Shown here: one piece after another, positions 33,018 through 42,184 of the stretch | Layout of the letters: every line of letters begins with the position of its first letter | Numbering within the stretch: the first letter of the stretch is position 1 | Origin: an uncultured Clostridium sp. | GTDB lineage: Bacteria; Bacillota; Clostridia; Christensenellales; CAG-138 | Direction: 5' to 3' | Assembly: GCA_900542285.1 (NCBI GenBank) | Contig: UQNF01000005.1 | Location: forward strand, 12,500 to 76,499 | DNA: 64,000 nucleotides | The notes under the pieces: model-generated | Seen by the model: only the letters and a program-made list of their open reading frames with translations | Told to the model about the DNA's origin: nothing | The model's database searches: none | Made by a program: the position numbers and the translations under genes

Positions 33018-33701
33018 ATGGCTATTAGAGATGATGATAAGGTGAAGCAGCTGATTGCTTCCAACATAACCTACTACAGGAAGGAATGCCATCTGACCCA
33101 AGCGGAGCTTGCGGAAAAGATCCACTATTCGGACAAATCCGTCTCCAAATGGGAGAGAGCAGAGGGCGTTCCCGATATCTGCGTGCTCGTTGTGCTTGCA
33201 GACCTTTTCGGAGTTACCGTGAATGATCTTCTTTCCGAAAAGCATCGGAAGAGCCGCAAGGCCGCGCCCAAGCTCAAGCACAGCATAATAACCCTGATGA
33301 GCATCAGCCTCGTTTGGCTGATCGCTGTTATCGCATTTTTCATTATCAAGCTCGCAGCACCTGAGATAGAAAGGGCTTGGCTTGCCTTTATAGTGGCAAT
33401 TCCCGTTAGTTTTATCGTAGGAACGGTGCTGAGCGCTATATGGCATCCGATCCTCGTTCAATTTTTTATGCAGGCAGGCCTGATATGGGGGCTTGCGCTG
33501 TCGCTGCACCTGACCATAAATATCGAAAACATGTACCTCATTTATGTTATCGCAGCGGTGGTTCAGCTTCTGTTCATACTATGGTATTTCCTCCGAAGAA
33601 TGCCTGTGCTCTCAGTCAAGATCAAGGATGGCAAGCTTAGCATCAAGCGACCCGAAAAGGCTCAAAAGTCCGAGGACGACAGCGAACAGAATGTTGAATG
33701 A
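33018..33701 (+). CDS. XRE-family regulator with membrane-spanning C-terminal half
   Basis: A 227-aa protein. Residues 12-70 are an XRE helix-turn-helix domain (YYRKECHLTQAELAEKIHYS, then DKSVSKWERAEGVPD). Residues 90-190 contain four predicted membrane helices. Such membrane-linked XRE proteins are common in Clostridia and may sense envelope state. No Shine-Dalgarno sequence precedes the ATG; the promoter -10 is only six bases away, so the mRNA is probably leaderless. It is divergent from the membrane protein at 32181-32795. Confidence 0.82.
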   Translation: MAIRDDDKVKQLIASNITYYRKECHLTQAELAEKIHYSDKSVSKWERAEGVPDICVLVVLADLFGVTVNDLLSEKHRKSRKAAPKLKHSIITLMSISLVWLIAVIAFFIIKLAAPEIERAWLAFIVAIPVSFIVGTVLSAIWHPILVQFFMQAGLIWGLALSLHLTINIENMYLIYVIAAVVQLLFILWYFLRRMPVLSVKIKDGKLSIKRPEKAQKSEDDSEQNVE

Positions 33702-33765
33702 AATGGGCGATCCTGCCTTGTCGGTTATCAGATCATGCCTTCACATATTTTTGCAGCTGCTATAA

Positions 33766-33805
33766 AAAACCACCCTTCCGCAATCTATCCGGTTAGAGTG
33801 GTTTT
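33766..33805 (+). terminator. Terminator after the XRE regulator
   Basis: AAAACCAC and GTGGTTTT pair across a 24-base loop that has some internal pairing; TTTT, AAG and TTT follow. Confidence 0.6.
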
Positions 33806-33911
33806 AAGTTTATATAGCTTGATATGAGCAGTGCCGAAACAGATCCGAGCCGCTTCACAGATGAATCTATCGACGGCTCATGCACAATACGCATTCAGTT
33901 ATGGACTATCC

Positions 33912-34403
33912 CTATTTTTGCATTTCATAGACCGTTACAGAAAAACTTTCATTGCCCGGCATTCTTCCCGAGATGGTTTTTCGAACAGAGAAACCCTTAT
34001 GCTCGTACATGGCTCGTGCGCTTTCATTGCCGACGAGTACCTCAAGGGTTAGGGGCTTTCGGGAGCGGTCACATGCTCTGTCGACCAGTGCGCCTCCGAT
34101 CCCATGTCCATGGCGAGCAGGATCAACGTACAGCCAGCCAAGTTCGCCGTCCTCATAGGCGATAAAGCCGGCGACGCTGCCGTCAAGCTCGGCAACCTCG
34201 ACCGTATAATCAAAAAGCCCTTCCCTATCCGCCGCAATCCAAAGCGGAAGGAACGCCTGCTCAAGCCCGGCATATTGCAGCTCTATCATTCTTGCTTCAT
34301 CATGTATTCTGCAAATAGCTTGCCAATCCCCTTCCTCAAACGGCCGGATAATAAGCTCTCCAGTATTCTTCTCCATATTCACTGTGTAAAAATGCGACTT
34401 CAT
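33912..34403 (-). CDS. GNAT family N-acetyltransferase
   Basis: A 163-aa acetyltransferase. The acetyl-CoA loop is visible as VDPARHGHGIGGALVDRA (motif A), followed by LEVLVGNESARAMYEHKGF (motif B). It transfers acetyl from acetyl-CoA to an amine; the substrate cannot be inferred. It is transcribed alone. The start at 34403 follows AGGGCG; a second in-frame ATG nine codons on is possible. Confidence 0.87.
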   Translation of the reverse strand: MKSHFYTVNMEKNTGELIIRPFEEGDWQAICRIHDEARMIELQYAGLEQAFLPLWIAADREGLFDYTVEVAELDGSVAGFIAYEDGELGWLYVDPARHGHGIGGALVDRACDRSRKPLTLEVLVGNESARAMYEHKGFSVRKTISGRMPGNESFSVTVYEMQK

Positions 34404-34424
34404 TCGAATTTCGCCCTATGCAAA

Positions 34425-34452
34425 CCAAGCACCCATGCGCATGGGTGCTTGG
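34425..34452 (-). terminator. 28-base perfect palindrome after rubrerythrin
   Basis: CCAAGCACCCATGC is followed by its exact reverse complement. It lies 22 bases past the rubrerythrin stop codon. Only GGTTTGC follows on the minus strand, so it is either a weak terminator or a 3'-end stabiliser. Confidence 0.5.
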
Positions 34453-34474
34453 ATGTTATCAGGCGTGCTGACCG

Positions 34475-35131
34475 TTAATAGTTCTCTGCCCTGACTTCAA
34501 AATAACTCTGCGGATGGTTGCAGACCGGGCAAACCTCGGGAGCCTTTACTCCAACGGCGATATGTCCGCAGTTGCGGCACTCCCAGATGGTTACGCCGCT
34601 CTTTTCAAAGACGGACATGGTCTCAACATTTGCAAGCAGCTTGCGATAGCGTTCCTCATGCTCCTTCTCGATGGCGGCGACGCCGCGGAACTGAGCAGCC
34701 AAATCATGGAATCCCTCCTCATCAGCCTCGCGAGCCATACGGTCATACATATCCGTCCATTCAAAGTTTTCGCCCTCGGCCGCATGAAGCAGATTAGCGG
34801 CGGTATCGCCTAACTCGCCAAGCGCCTTGAACCAAAGCTTTGCGTGCTCCTTTTCATTCTCAGCAGTCTTCAGGAAGAGTGCGGCAATCTGTTCATAGCC
34901 TGCCTTCTTCGCAACGGAAGCAAAATAAGTATACTTATTGCGCGCCTGGGATTCGCCTGCGAATGCTTCCCAAAGGTTCCTTTCCGTCTTGGTTCCGGCA
35001 TAGGGGTTTTTCTTTTCCTCGACGAGCTTTACAAACCTGTCGGCACCCACATGGCACTTGGGGCACTTAAAATCCGGAGTAATGGGGCCTTCATGAACAT
35101 AACCGCAAACCGTACATTTCCACTTTTCCAT
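34475..35131 (-). CDS. rbr: Rubrerythrin with rubredoxin domains at both ends
   Basis: A 218-aa non-haem iron protein of oxidative stress defence in anaerobes; it reduces hydrogen peroxide. The N-terminal rubredoxin-like domain has CTVCGYVHEG and CPKCH; the central four-helix ferritin-like domain has EAFAGESQARN, ENEKEHAKLW and AAIEKEHEERY, the diiron ligands; the C-terminal rubredoxin-like domain has CRNCGH and CPVCNHP. Classical rubrerythrin has only the C-terminal and reverse rubrerythrin only the N-terminal rubredoxin domain, so this one carries both. An AGGTTG site precedes the ATG. Confidence 0.95.
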   Translation of the reverse strand: MEKWKCTVCGYVHEGPITPDFKCPKCHVGADRFVKLVEEKKNPYAGTKTERNLWEAFAGESQARNKYTYFASVAKKAGYEQIAALFLKTAENEKEHAKLWFKALGELGDTAANLLHAAEGENFEWTDMYDRMAREADEEGFHDLAAQFRGVAAIEKEHEERYRKLLANVETMSVFEKSGVTIWECRNCGHIAVGVKAPEVCPVCNHPQSYFEVRAENY

Positions 35132-35308
35132 AATAACAACCTCCCGGTAATAATTTACGAAAAGATATCGCTGTGATAAGCATATCCGCTTTCGTATGTA
35201 TTTATTATATCATATTATTTCGGCTTTACAAGCGGCAAAAGCAAAAAAATGTTTCTAAATAATGGAAAGCCCCTGAGCGGGGGCTTTCAAAGTTAGGCTG
35301 ATATGTCT

Positions 35309-36481
35309 TTACTTTATGAACTCCAGATCCAGCTTTTCCCAGGGGAAGCATTCATCCTCGCGTCCGAAATGGCCGTACGCGGCGGTCTTTCTGTAAATGG
35401 GCTGTCTGAGTCTTAGTCGCTCTATGATAGCGGCCGGTCTGAAATCAAAGCTCCTGACCAGCATCGCTTCAATCTCGGAATCGGGGACCGTGCCTGTACC
35501 AAAGGTATCAACGCGCACGGATACGGGCTTTGCAACGCCGATCGCATAGGCAAGCTGGAGCTCGCACTTCCTGGCATAGCCCTGGGCAACGATATTCTTT
35601 GCCGCATACCTTGCGGCATATGCTGCCGAGCGGTCAACCTTGGTGGGGTCCTTGCCGGAGAAGCTGCCGCCTCCGTGCCTTCCATAGCCTCCATAGGTAT
35701 CCACGATTATCTTTCTGCCTGTAAGTCCGGAATCGCCTTGCGGACCGCCGATAACAAACCTTCCGGTTGGGTTTACAAACACCTTGGTATTCTCATCCAT
35801 GAGGTTTTCCGGAATAACAGGCTTAATTACATTTTCAATGATGTCATCACGGAGCTTATCCATATCCACATCCGGATCGTGCTGTGCGGATATTACGACG
35901 GTATCGATCCTGATGGGACGATCGGATTCATCATATTCCGCGGTCACTTGGCTTTTGCCGTCGGGACGAAGATAAGGAAGCAGACCGCTCTTGCGAACCT
36001 CGGTAAGCCTCTTTGAAAGCTTATGTGCAAGGCTTATCGGAAGCGGCATACACTCCGGGGTTTCATCGCAGGCAAAGCCGAACATCATGCCCTGATCTCC
36101 TGCGCCGATATCATATGGATCGGTATCGCCATGCTTGGCTTCAAAGCTCTTGTCAACGCCCATTGCGATATCCGGGGACTGCCCATTTATCGCACTGATA
36201 ACTGCCAGTGTATGACCGTCAAAGCCGTATTCAGGCTTATCATAGCCGATATCCAGCACAACATCACGCACAAGCTTGGGAATATCAATGTAGCAATTAG
36301 TAGTAACTTCTCCCATTACCATGACCATACCGGTGGTTGCACAGCATTCGCAGGCCACGCGTGAACCGGGGTCATTGGTAAGCATTGCATCGAGGACTGC
36401 ATCGGCGATATTATCGCATACCTTGTCGGGATGTCCCTCGGTTACTGATTCGGAGGTGAACAGACGTTTGATCTTTTTCAT
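35309..36481 (-). CDS. metK: S-adenosylmethionine synthetase MetK
   Basis: A 390-aa enzyme making SAM from methionine and ATP. Seen: TEGHPDKVCDNIADAVLDA, the MAT signature GAGDQGMMFG, and the P-loop-like GGGSFSGKDPTKVDRSAAY. Length and motifs are standard. It is controlled by the SAM-I riboswitch and terminator directly upstream (36532-36714), so it should be made when SAM is scarce. Confidence 0.98.
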   Translation of the reverse strand: MKKIKRLFTSESVTEGHPDKVCDNIADAVLDAMLTNDPGSRVACECCATTGMVMVMGEVTTNCYIDIPKLVRDVVLDIGYDKPEYGFDGHTLAVISAINGQSPDIAMGVDKSFEAKHGDTDPYDIGAGDQGMMFGFACDETPECMPLPISLAHKLSKRLTEVRKSGLLPYLRPDGKSQVTAEYDESDRPIRIDTVVISAQHDPDVDMDKLRDDIIENVIKPVIPENLMDENTKVFVNPTGRFVIGGPQGDSGLTGRKIIVDTYGGYGRHGGGSFSGKDPTKVDRSAAYAARYAAKNIVAQGYARKCELQLAYAIGVAKPVSVRVDTFGTGTVPDSEIEAMLVRSFDFRPAAIIERLRLRQPIYRKTAAYGHFGREDECFPWEKLDLEFIK

Positions 36482-36531
36482 ATTCTATCCTTTCTTCATT
36501 GGAAAGTTCGGGGTGTAAGCGGTTTTACAAG

Positions 36532-36560
36532 AAAAAAGCGGCGCCCCGATGGAGCACCGC
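36532..36560 (-). terminator. Expression-platform terminator of the SAM riboswitch
   Basis: On the minus strand GCGGTGCTCC and GGGGCGCCGC pair (two G-U) with a short loop, followed by TTTTTTC. It lies between the aptamer and metK. Confidence 0.88.
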
Positions 36561-36577
36561 AAAATTACTTCTTTACT

Positions 36578-36714
36578 GCTCTCATCTCCCGGAAAAGCTG
36601 AGGTTCATTGACCTCCTCTTTGCCGTCGGAATTAGCACCTTGCTGCCGGTCTGACCGGGGCAGGTTGCCGTGGCTTCACAGGGCCGGTCCCTCTGCCACT
36701 CTTGATAAGGCATA
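36578..36714 (-). ncRNA. SAM-I (S-box) riboswitch aptamer
   Basis: On the minus strand the conserved blocks appear in order: CTTATCAAGAG, CAGAGGGA, TGAAGCC, GGCAACC, AAGGTGCTAATTCC and GATGAGAG. CTTATC pairs with GATGAG as P1. With the downstream terminator it is a transcriptional off-switch for metK. Confidence 0.96.
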
Positions 36715-36730
36715 TCTACTTTTCGGGGAA

Positions 36731-36759
36731 ATTATAGCACAGCATTACGCATAATTCAA
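36731..36759 (-). promoter_or_regulatory. Promoter of the riboswitch-metK transcript
   Basis: On the minus strand TTGAAT (36759-36754) and TATAAT (36736-36731) are 17 bases apart, with an extended -10 TGC before TATAAT. Confidence 0.75.
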
Positions 36760-36812
36760 TACTTGCAAGCCGGTATTTTGCTCAAAAAGCGGTTATATTT
36801 TGCCGATCTTGA

Positions 36813-38120
36813 CTAAACGAGCCTATATGCGAATATCAGCGATGCAAACAGAACAAATGCTGCCAGTATGATCGCGCATACAATAAGCCTTTGAGTCCGC
36901 GTCTTGGCGGAAGCAGCGGTCAGTATCGGAAGCGCAGGACAGATACAGACGGCATAAACCGCCATGGAAGGATCGGAGAACGCCATCGGGGTCAGCGCAA
37001 GCCAGGCAGCCATCAGCATGTTCGTTGCAGCATCAACACGCCTCGCACATAGTATAAGCAAAAGCAGTGCGATTATTTGCGCTCCTATCGCAAAGAACAT
37101 CTGAAGCGATGTCGATGGTGAAGCATTCCAGCGTGTGACCGCAGCGCTCAGCCCTTCAAAAAACCAACGGAAGCCGTCAGGGTATATGAGCTTTGCCGCA
37201 GGCACCGATACCACTCCTGATGCGATAAGAGCACATGCGCCTGCCACCAGCACTGTACCTATGCAGAGCGCGGCAATGGGAGCCGCAGAGCCTCTTCTCT
37301 TTACAATAAGCTTTACCGTAAACAGAATAAACGGAACGAGAAGCACAGCGCATAGCACATTTACCGTGATCGCCGCAAGCATACAGATAAGCCCCTTCAC
37401 CGGATGCGAGGTCTTCATATAGTAGATGAACATCAGCGACAGCAGCATCATTGCGGCCGTGCCTGAATTAGGCATCATGAGATACAGTATTGTCGGCGAA
37501 ATGAACAGCAGCGTCACCCCGTTCATCGATGTGCGGCGGTCGCAGTCAAGGAGAAGCACTTCATAGAGCATAACGCACACAAGCGAAACCAAAACCGAAT
37601 TCACAGCGAATGCAATTACAGTCGTTACCACGCTGTTGTTAATTCCTATCAGAGCAAGCAGCTCATTCCACAGCTCCGGCACAGGAATTAACGACAACTT
37701 ATCCCAAGCGGCATTTGCATACATGCCGATCCCATACACGTTCTGCTGCATGAATATTGCGGAGTATTTGCTGAATACGGTCCCGGAGTAGCCGTTGACA
37801 GCAGTGAAGATCAAATAAACCAAAAAGATTATCAAAGGCTGCGCTATGAGTGATCGGATGAATATCGCTTTTTTCGGGTGCATATGGTATGCGGTGCGTT
37901 CGCCAATAAGCTCATCCCTGCGGTTATACATGCCTACTCGGAAGAAGTTTAGCACGTTTCGTGCGCCTCTCAGCAAAAATGCGGTAAATAGAAATACCGA
38001 AACGGCACCGGTAATCACCGCTATGCTTCCTGCTCTCGGAGACAGCATTGCATAGCAGAGGAAAGCCGCAAAAATCACAATCGGCAGCACCCATATTATA
38101 ATCTTTTCTGCTTTTTTCAT
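36813..38120 (-). CDS. Polytopic membrane protein, possible GT-C type glycosyltransferase
   Basis: A 435-aa protein with about ten to twelve membrane helices and a long loop after the third helix. The general shape resembles lipid-sugar-dependent (GT-C, mannosyltransferase-like) enzymes, but I see no DxD-type motif that would settle it. ATG at 38120 overlaps the stop of the upstream gene (ATGA) and has AAGGGAAG before it. The coupling to the papain-like gene suggests the two act together. Confidence 0.6.
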   Translation of the reverse strand: MKKAEKIIIWVLPIVIFAAFLCYAMLSPRAGSIAVITGAVSVFLFTAFLLRGARNVLNFFRVGMYNRRDELIGERTAYHMHPKKAIFIRSLIAQPLIIFLVYLIFTAVNGYSGTVFSKYSAIFMQQNVYGIGMYANAAWDKLSLIPVPELWNELLALIGINNSVVTTVIAFAVNSVLVSLVCVMLYEVLLLDCDRRTSMNGVTLLFISPTILYLMMPNSGTAAMMLLSLMFIYYMKTSHPVKGLICMLAAITVNVLCAVLLVPFILFTVKLIVKRRGSAAPIAALCIGTVLVAGACALIASGVVSVPAAKLIYPDGFRWFFEGLSAAVTRWNASPSTSLQMFFAIGAQIIALLLLILCARRVDAATNMLMAAWLALTPMAFSDPSMAVYAVCICPALPILTAASAKTRTQRLIVCAIILAAFVLFASLIFAYRLV

Positions 38121-38635
38121 CTTCCCTTTCCTTTCCTCTTTACGATGCCCACCAGCCATATCGGGTACTCGTGCTTTTCTCTCATTCCGGAGATGAATTC
38201 CGTGAGATCGACATGAATGGGCCTGAACGCATAGTTATACACATCAAACAATCCGTCCTCACACCTGTGAGCCGAAATATAATGCGCCCCGATTCGCTTT
38301 TTGCTGCGCCAATAATAGAAAATCAGTACCGAGCTGCAGTTCGTCATCGCGCGTCCCCTTTTCAGGAACAGAAAACGAATGCGCAGCACGAAGTATTTTG
38401 CAAGATACAGCATGAGCGAAATCAGGTTTGTCCCAAGCTTGCCAAGGCCAATCACCATGCCAAAACGCTTTCCGATGCCCTTGACCACCTCATCAAAGCT
38501 TGTCTTGATGCCCTCGAAATTGAGTATGTTATATGCAGCGATAGCACCGCAGCCGTTATCCGAAACGTTGCCCAAAAGCCCATAGCGAGTATGCTTAAAT
38601 TCATCGGTATGCTGCTTGTTTATCAGTTCATTCAT
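38117..38635 (-). CDS. Papain/C39-like cysteine peptidase-fold protein
   Basis: A 172-aa protein. NGCGAIAAYNIL (Cys29) resembles the nucleophile motif of C39/papain-like peptidases, and GAHYISAHRCEDGLFDVYNY supplies the matching His and a downstream Asp/Asn. The middle (residues 60-100) is hydrophobic and may contact the membrane. A peptidase or a related amide-forming enzyme is possible; the substrate is unknown. Its stop codon overlaps the start of the membrane protein, so the two are co-translated. Confidence 0.6.
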   Translation of the reverse strand: MNELINKQHTDEFKHTRYGLLGNVSDNGCGAIAAYNILNFEGIKTSFDEVVKGIGKRFGMVIGLGKLGTNLISLMLYLAKYFVLRIRFLFLKRGRAMTNCSSVLIFYYWRSKKRIGAHYISAHRCEDGLFDVYNYAFRPIHVDLTEFISGMREKHEYPIWLVGIVKRKGKGR

Positions 38636-38697
38636 CTATTTCTCTTCCTATATCAATGTCATTATAACATATCCAAATAGTAATTGGCAACGGCTCA

Positions 38698-41600
38698 TTA
38701 CGGCTCCGATTTATTTTCGTAAACAAAGCTCATCAGGGTGTTGATGACTGATTTTGCTGCATCAAACATCTCCTCAACGCTTTTGTTTCTGCGTTTTATG
38801 ACGATGGCCGTCTCGCTGCCTCCTATTACGGATGCGCCCTCGACAGAGGGAATATTTGTCACCAGCTTTACAGGATCGATATTGGTGCTGCTGTCGATCG
38901 AAATTCGAATTTCACCGGTTTTTACCGAAATCTTGGTAATACCCATATTCGATGCGCGCGCCTTATAGAGCGAGATGTCCAGCAGGTTCTGCACAGGCTT
39001 TGGAATATCGCCGAAGCGATCGATGAATTCATCCTGCACGTCGCTCATCTCGTCGATATTCGTGACCGAAGCTATGCGCCTGTACATCTGCATCCTTGTC
39101 TCTTCCCGGGTGATGTATTTCTTTGGAATATAGGCGTCGATCGGGATTTCCATGACGGTATCGACACTGACCTTGACAGGTTCTCCCTTGGCTTCCTTTA
39201 TTGCGGAGTCTATGAGCTTGCAGTACATCTCATAGCCCACTGCCTCCATATGACCGTGCTGCTCCGCGCCCAGAAGCTCGCCGGCGCCCCTTATCTCAAG
39301 GTCGCGCATGGCAATACGGAAGCCCGAACCGAACTGCGTGAACTGCCTTATTGCCGCAAGACGTTTGGCTGCCGTTTCTGTCAATACCTTGTCGGCTTCG
39401 AATGTGAAGTAAGCGTAGCCAAGCCTTGATCCCCTGCCAATGCGCCCACGGAGCTGATAGAGCTGTGAAAGCCCAAAGCAGTCGGAGTTCTGCACTATGA
39501 GCGTATTTGCGTTGCGAATATCGATGCCGTTTTCTATAATCGTGCTGCAAAGGAGCACATCAAACCTATTCTCGATAAAGTCCAGCATAGTCTTTTCGAG
39601 CTGCTGCTCCGGCATCTGGCCATGGGCATAGACGACCCTTGCTTCGGGAACGAGCTTTGACAGCCTCTCTGCGAACAGGTCCATACCCTTGACATTGTTG
39701 TATAGGTAAAACACCTGTCCTCCCCTGCCGAGCTCCTTCAATATCGCTTCACGAACAAGGCGATCGGAATACTCCGTTACATAGGTCTGTACCGGAAAGC
39801 GTTCCTGCGGTGGGGTATCAATGACGCTCATATCGCGTATTCCGCTCATGCTCATGTGAAGAGTTCGTGGGATCGGCGTTGCGGAAAGGGTCAGCACATC
39901 AACATTTTGCTTCATGTTCTTTATCTGTTCCTTGTGGTTTACGCCAAACCGCTGTTCCTCATCTATAATCAGAAGCCCCAAGTCGTAGAATTTCACGTCC
40001 TTTGCCAACAGACTGTGGGTGCCGATTATCACATCTATCTCACCGTTTTCAAGCTTGTGCTTGATCTCCCTGCTCTCCGCCGCAGTTCTGAACCTTGAAA
40101 GAAGCTCAACACGAACCGGAAAATCGGCAAAGCGAGAAGTCAAGGTGTTATAGTGCTGCTGGGCAAGGATGGTAGTCGGGACGAGAAAAGCACATTGCTT
40201 GCCGTCCATGACGCACTTGAACGCAGCACGCAGCGCAACCTCCGTCTTTCCATAGCCGACATCGCCGCAGAGCAGCCTATCCATTATTCTATCGGACTCC
40301 ATATCCTTCTTGATCTCTTCGATAGAAGAAAGCTGATCCGGAGTTTCGTTGAACGGAAAGCTGAGCTCAAGCCTGCGCTGCCAATCGGTATCCGGTGAAA
40401 AACGAAAGCCCTTGCGCCTTGAGCGTTCGCCGTAAAGCTTAACAAGGTCAAATGCAAGATGCTTTACGCTGTCCCGGGTCCGCGCAACGGTCTTTTGCCA
40501 TTCGGTTGAGCCGAGTTTAGACAGCTTTTGCTTTTCAACATCTCCGCCGATGTATTTCTGTACCCTGTCCAGCTGATCAGTCGGGATATAGACCTTATCG
40601 CCGCCCTGATAGCAAAGCTCGATATAATCACGGGTTTTGCCGTCCACGGTCAGGGAAGATACGCCATTGAATCTTCCTATTCCATGACGCTCATGGACTA
40701 TCAAATCTCCGGGCGAAAGCTCCGCAAGCGATAGCATGTTCTTGCTGCGCTTGGGTGCTGTCGCCTGACGGCGAAACTCTGCGCCAAACAGCTCATGCTC
40801 CGAAATCACCGCAAGCGAAAGCTCCGGGTATTCGAAGCCCATCGGTATGCTCTCTCCGATTATGCTGACTTCACGAGGGATGATCTCGCGTTCCAAATGC
40901 GGAATTATAGGAGCTTCCAGGTCCAGCTCCGCAAACAGATCCTTGACCCTCTGCGCGTGCTCGCCTGCATAGACAAGCACAGAATAATCCTTTTTCTTCC
41001 ACCCGGTTATGTCCTGCCTGAGCGCATCGTCCAGGCCCTGAACACCCAGCATATACTTTGGGATCTGCATGGTCTCAAACTTGACCACTGCGTTGGGCCT
41101 TATCAGGTTATAGCTCCGTGAAAACGCAAACAGCATTGCGCTTCTTTTGGTATTGAGCCGCTCGATCGTATAGCTTGCGGTGTGGACAAGCCCCTCCTGA
41201 AGCGGATGCCCCTCATTCGCGGCAAGCACGTCTCCAAGCTCGTTCATAAATGAGGTGTAAACATACTTTGCGCTCTCATCGATCCTTGCAGGTTCGTCTA
41301 TAAGGATAATGCTGTTATCGGGAAGGTAATCGATAAGGCAGTATTCTTGGGGACTGAACAACGGAAGCAGCGCAAGCGCATTGTCCGGCACTCCTCCGGC
41401 CCGAAGCTTCTCGGTTTCAGGCTCATATCGCGAGTATTTTCTCAGCGCTGCAATTCCCTTCTGCCGCATATCCCGTGTCAGCGGAAGCTCAGTTGCAGGC
41501 GGTATACTGATGCTCATCACGTTTTCTATTGAACGCTGCGTGAGCGGATCATACTCCCTCATGGTATCGACTTCGTCATCAAAAAACTCGATACGAACGG

Positions 41601-42174
41601 GATTATCGGATGTCACCGGAAATATATCTATACAGCCTCCGCGCTGGGTGACCTGTCCCCTTCCCTCGCACACTTCAACACGCTCATAGCCGGCATCGAT
41701 AAAGTGCTTCAATAGGGATTTGGGTTCTATGGTCATGCCGACCCTAACGGTCCTTGAATAGCCTGCGATCGCTTCCGGCATCACCATCCGCTGCATCAGT
41801 GCCTCGATGCTTGCGACTATCACAAAGCCGCCATCTCCATTCACAAGCCTGTTGATAACCCTCATTCGCTGCATAGTAAGCTCTTGGGACTGAACAAAGC
41901 TGTGAGCGTTCAGCGGCACTTCCCTTGCAGGAAAGAGCATTGCGTCCGGATGATATGCGGACACCGCTTCCAATGTCTGCTTCGCATAGTGTGCGCTCGG
42001 CGCAACAAAGAGCGTTACACCGCTTAAGTCCGCGTGAAGCGCACTTGCAGCATGCATGCGCTGGGCTTCGCCAAGCCCGAATACGCTGACTGGGCCCTCG
42101 CCTTTCGCAAGTGCCTCTCTTAGCCGGACATAGTTCTGCGATCTGCCGAGTACCGAAAAGAGTGGGTTCTGCAT
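38698..42174 (-). CDS. mfd: Transcription-repair coupling factor Mfd
   Basis: A 1158-aa DNA translocase that removes stalled RNA polymerase and recruits UvrA. Domains: UvrB-like N-terminal module, RNA-polymerase-interaction domain (LSPGDLIVHERHGIGRFNG, near residue 480), helicase core with Walker A CGDVGYGKTEVALRAAFK and the DEEQ box (IIDEEQRFGVNHKEQIK), TRG motif region, and the C-terminal D7 domain. Length is standard. It lies 10 bases after hutD. Confidence 0.98.
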   Translation of the reverse strand: MQNPLFSVLGRSQNYVRLREALAKGEGPVSVFGLGEAQRMHAASALHADLSGVTLFVAPSAHYAKQTLEAVSAYHPDAMLFPAREVPLNAHSFVQSQELTMQRMRVINRLVNGDGGFVIVASIEALMQRMVMPEAIAGYSRTVRVGMTIEPKSLLKHFIDAGYERVEVCEGRGQVTQRGGCIDIFPVTSDNPVRIEFFDDEVDTMREYDPLTQRSIENVMSISIPPATELPLTRDMRQKGIAALRKYSRYEPETEKLRAGGVPDNALALLPLFSPQEYCLIDYLPDNSIILIDEPARIDESAKYVYTSFMNELGDVLAANEGHPLQEGLVHTASYTIERLNTKRSAMLFAFSRSYNLIRPNAVVKFETMQIPKYMLGVQGLDDALRQDITGWKKKDYSVLVYAGEHAQRVKDLFAELDLEAPIIPHLEREIIPREVSIIGESIPMGFEYPELSLAVISEHELFGAEFRRQATAPKRSKNMLSLAELSPGDLIVHERHGIGRFNGVSSLTVDGKTRDYIELCYQGGDKVYIPTDQLDRVQKYIGGDVEKQKLSKLGSTEWQKTVARTRDSVKHLAFDLVKLYGERSRRKGFRFSPDTDWQRRLELSFPFNETPDQLSSIEEIKKDMESDRIMDRLLCGDVGYGKTEVALRAAFKCVMDGKQCAFLVPTTILAQQHYNTLTSRFADFPVRVELLSRFRTAAESREIKHKLENGEIDVIIGTHSLLAKDVKFYDLGLLIIDEEQRFGVNHKEQIKNMKQNVDVLTLSATPIPRTLHMSMSGIRDMSVIDTPPQERFPVQTYVTEYSDRLVREAILKELGRGGQVFYLYNNVKGMDLFAERLSKLVPEARVVYAHGQMPEQQLEKTMLDFIENRFDVLLCSTIIENGIDIRNANTLIVQNSDCFGLSQLYQLRGRIGRGSRLGYAYFTFEADKVLTETAAKRLAAIRQFTQFGSGFRIAMRDLEIRGAGELLGAEQHGHMEAVGYEMYCKLIDSAIKEAKGEPVKVSVDTVMEIPIDAYIPKKYITREETRMQMYRRIASVTNIDEMSDVQDEFIDRFGDIPKPVQNLLDISLYKARASNMGITKISVKTGEIRISIDSSTNIDPVKLVTNIPSVEGASVIGGSETAIVIKRRNKSVEEMFDAAKSVINTLMSFVYENKSEP

Positions 42175-42184
42175 CCGAATCCTC

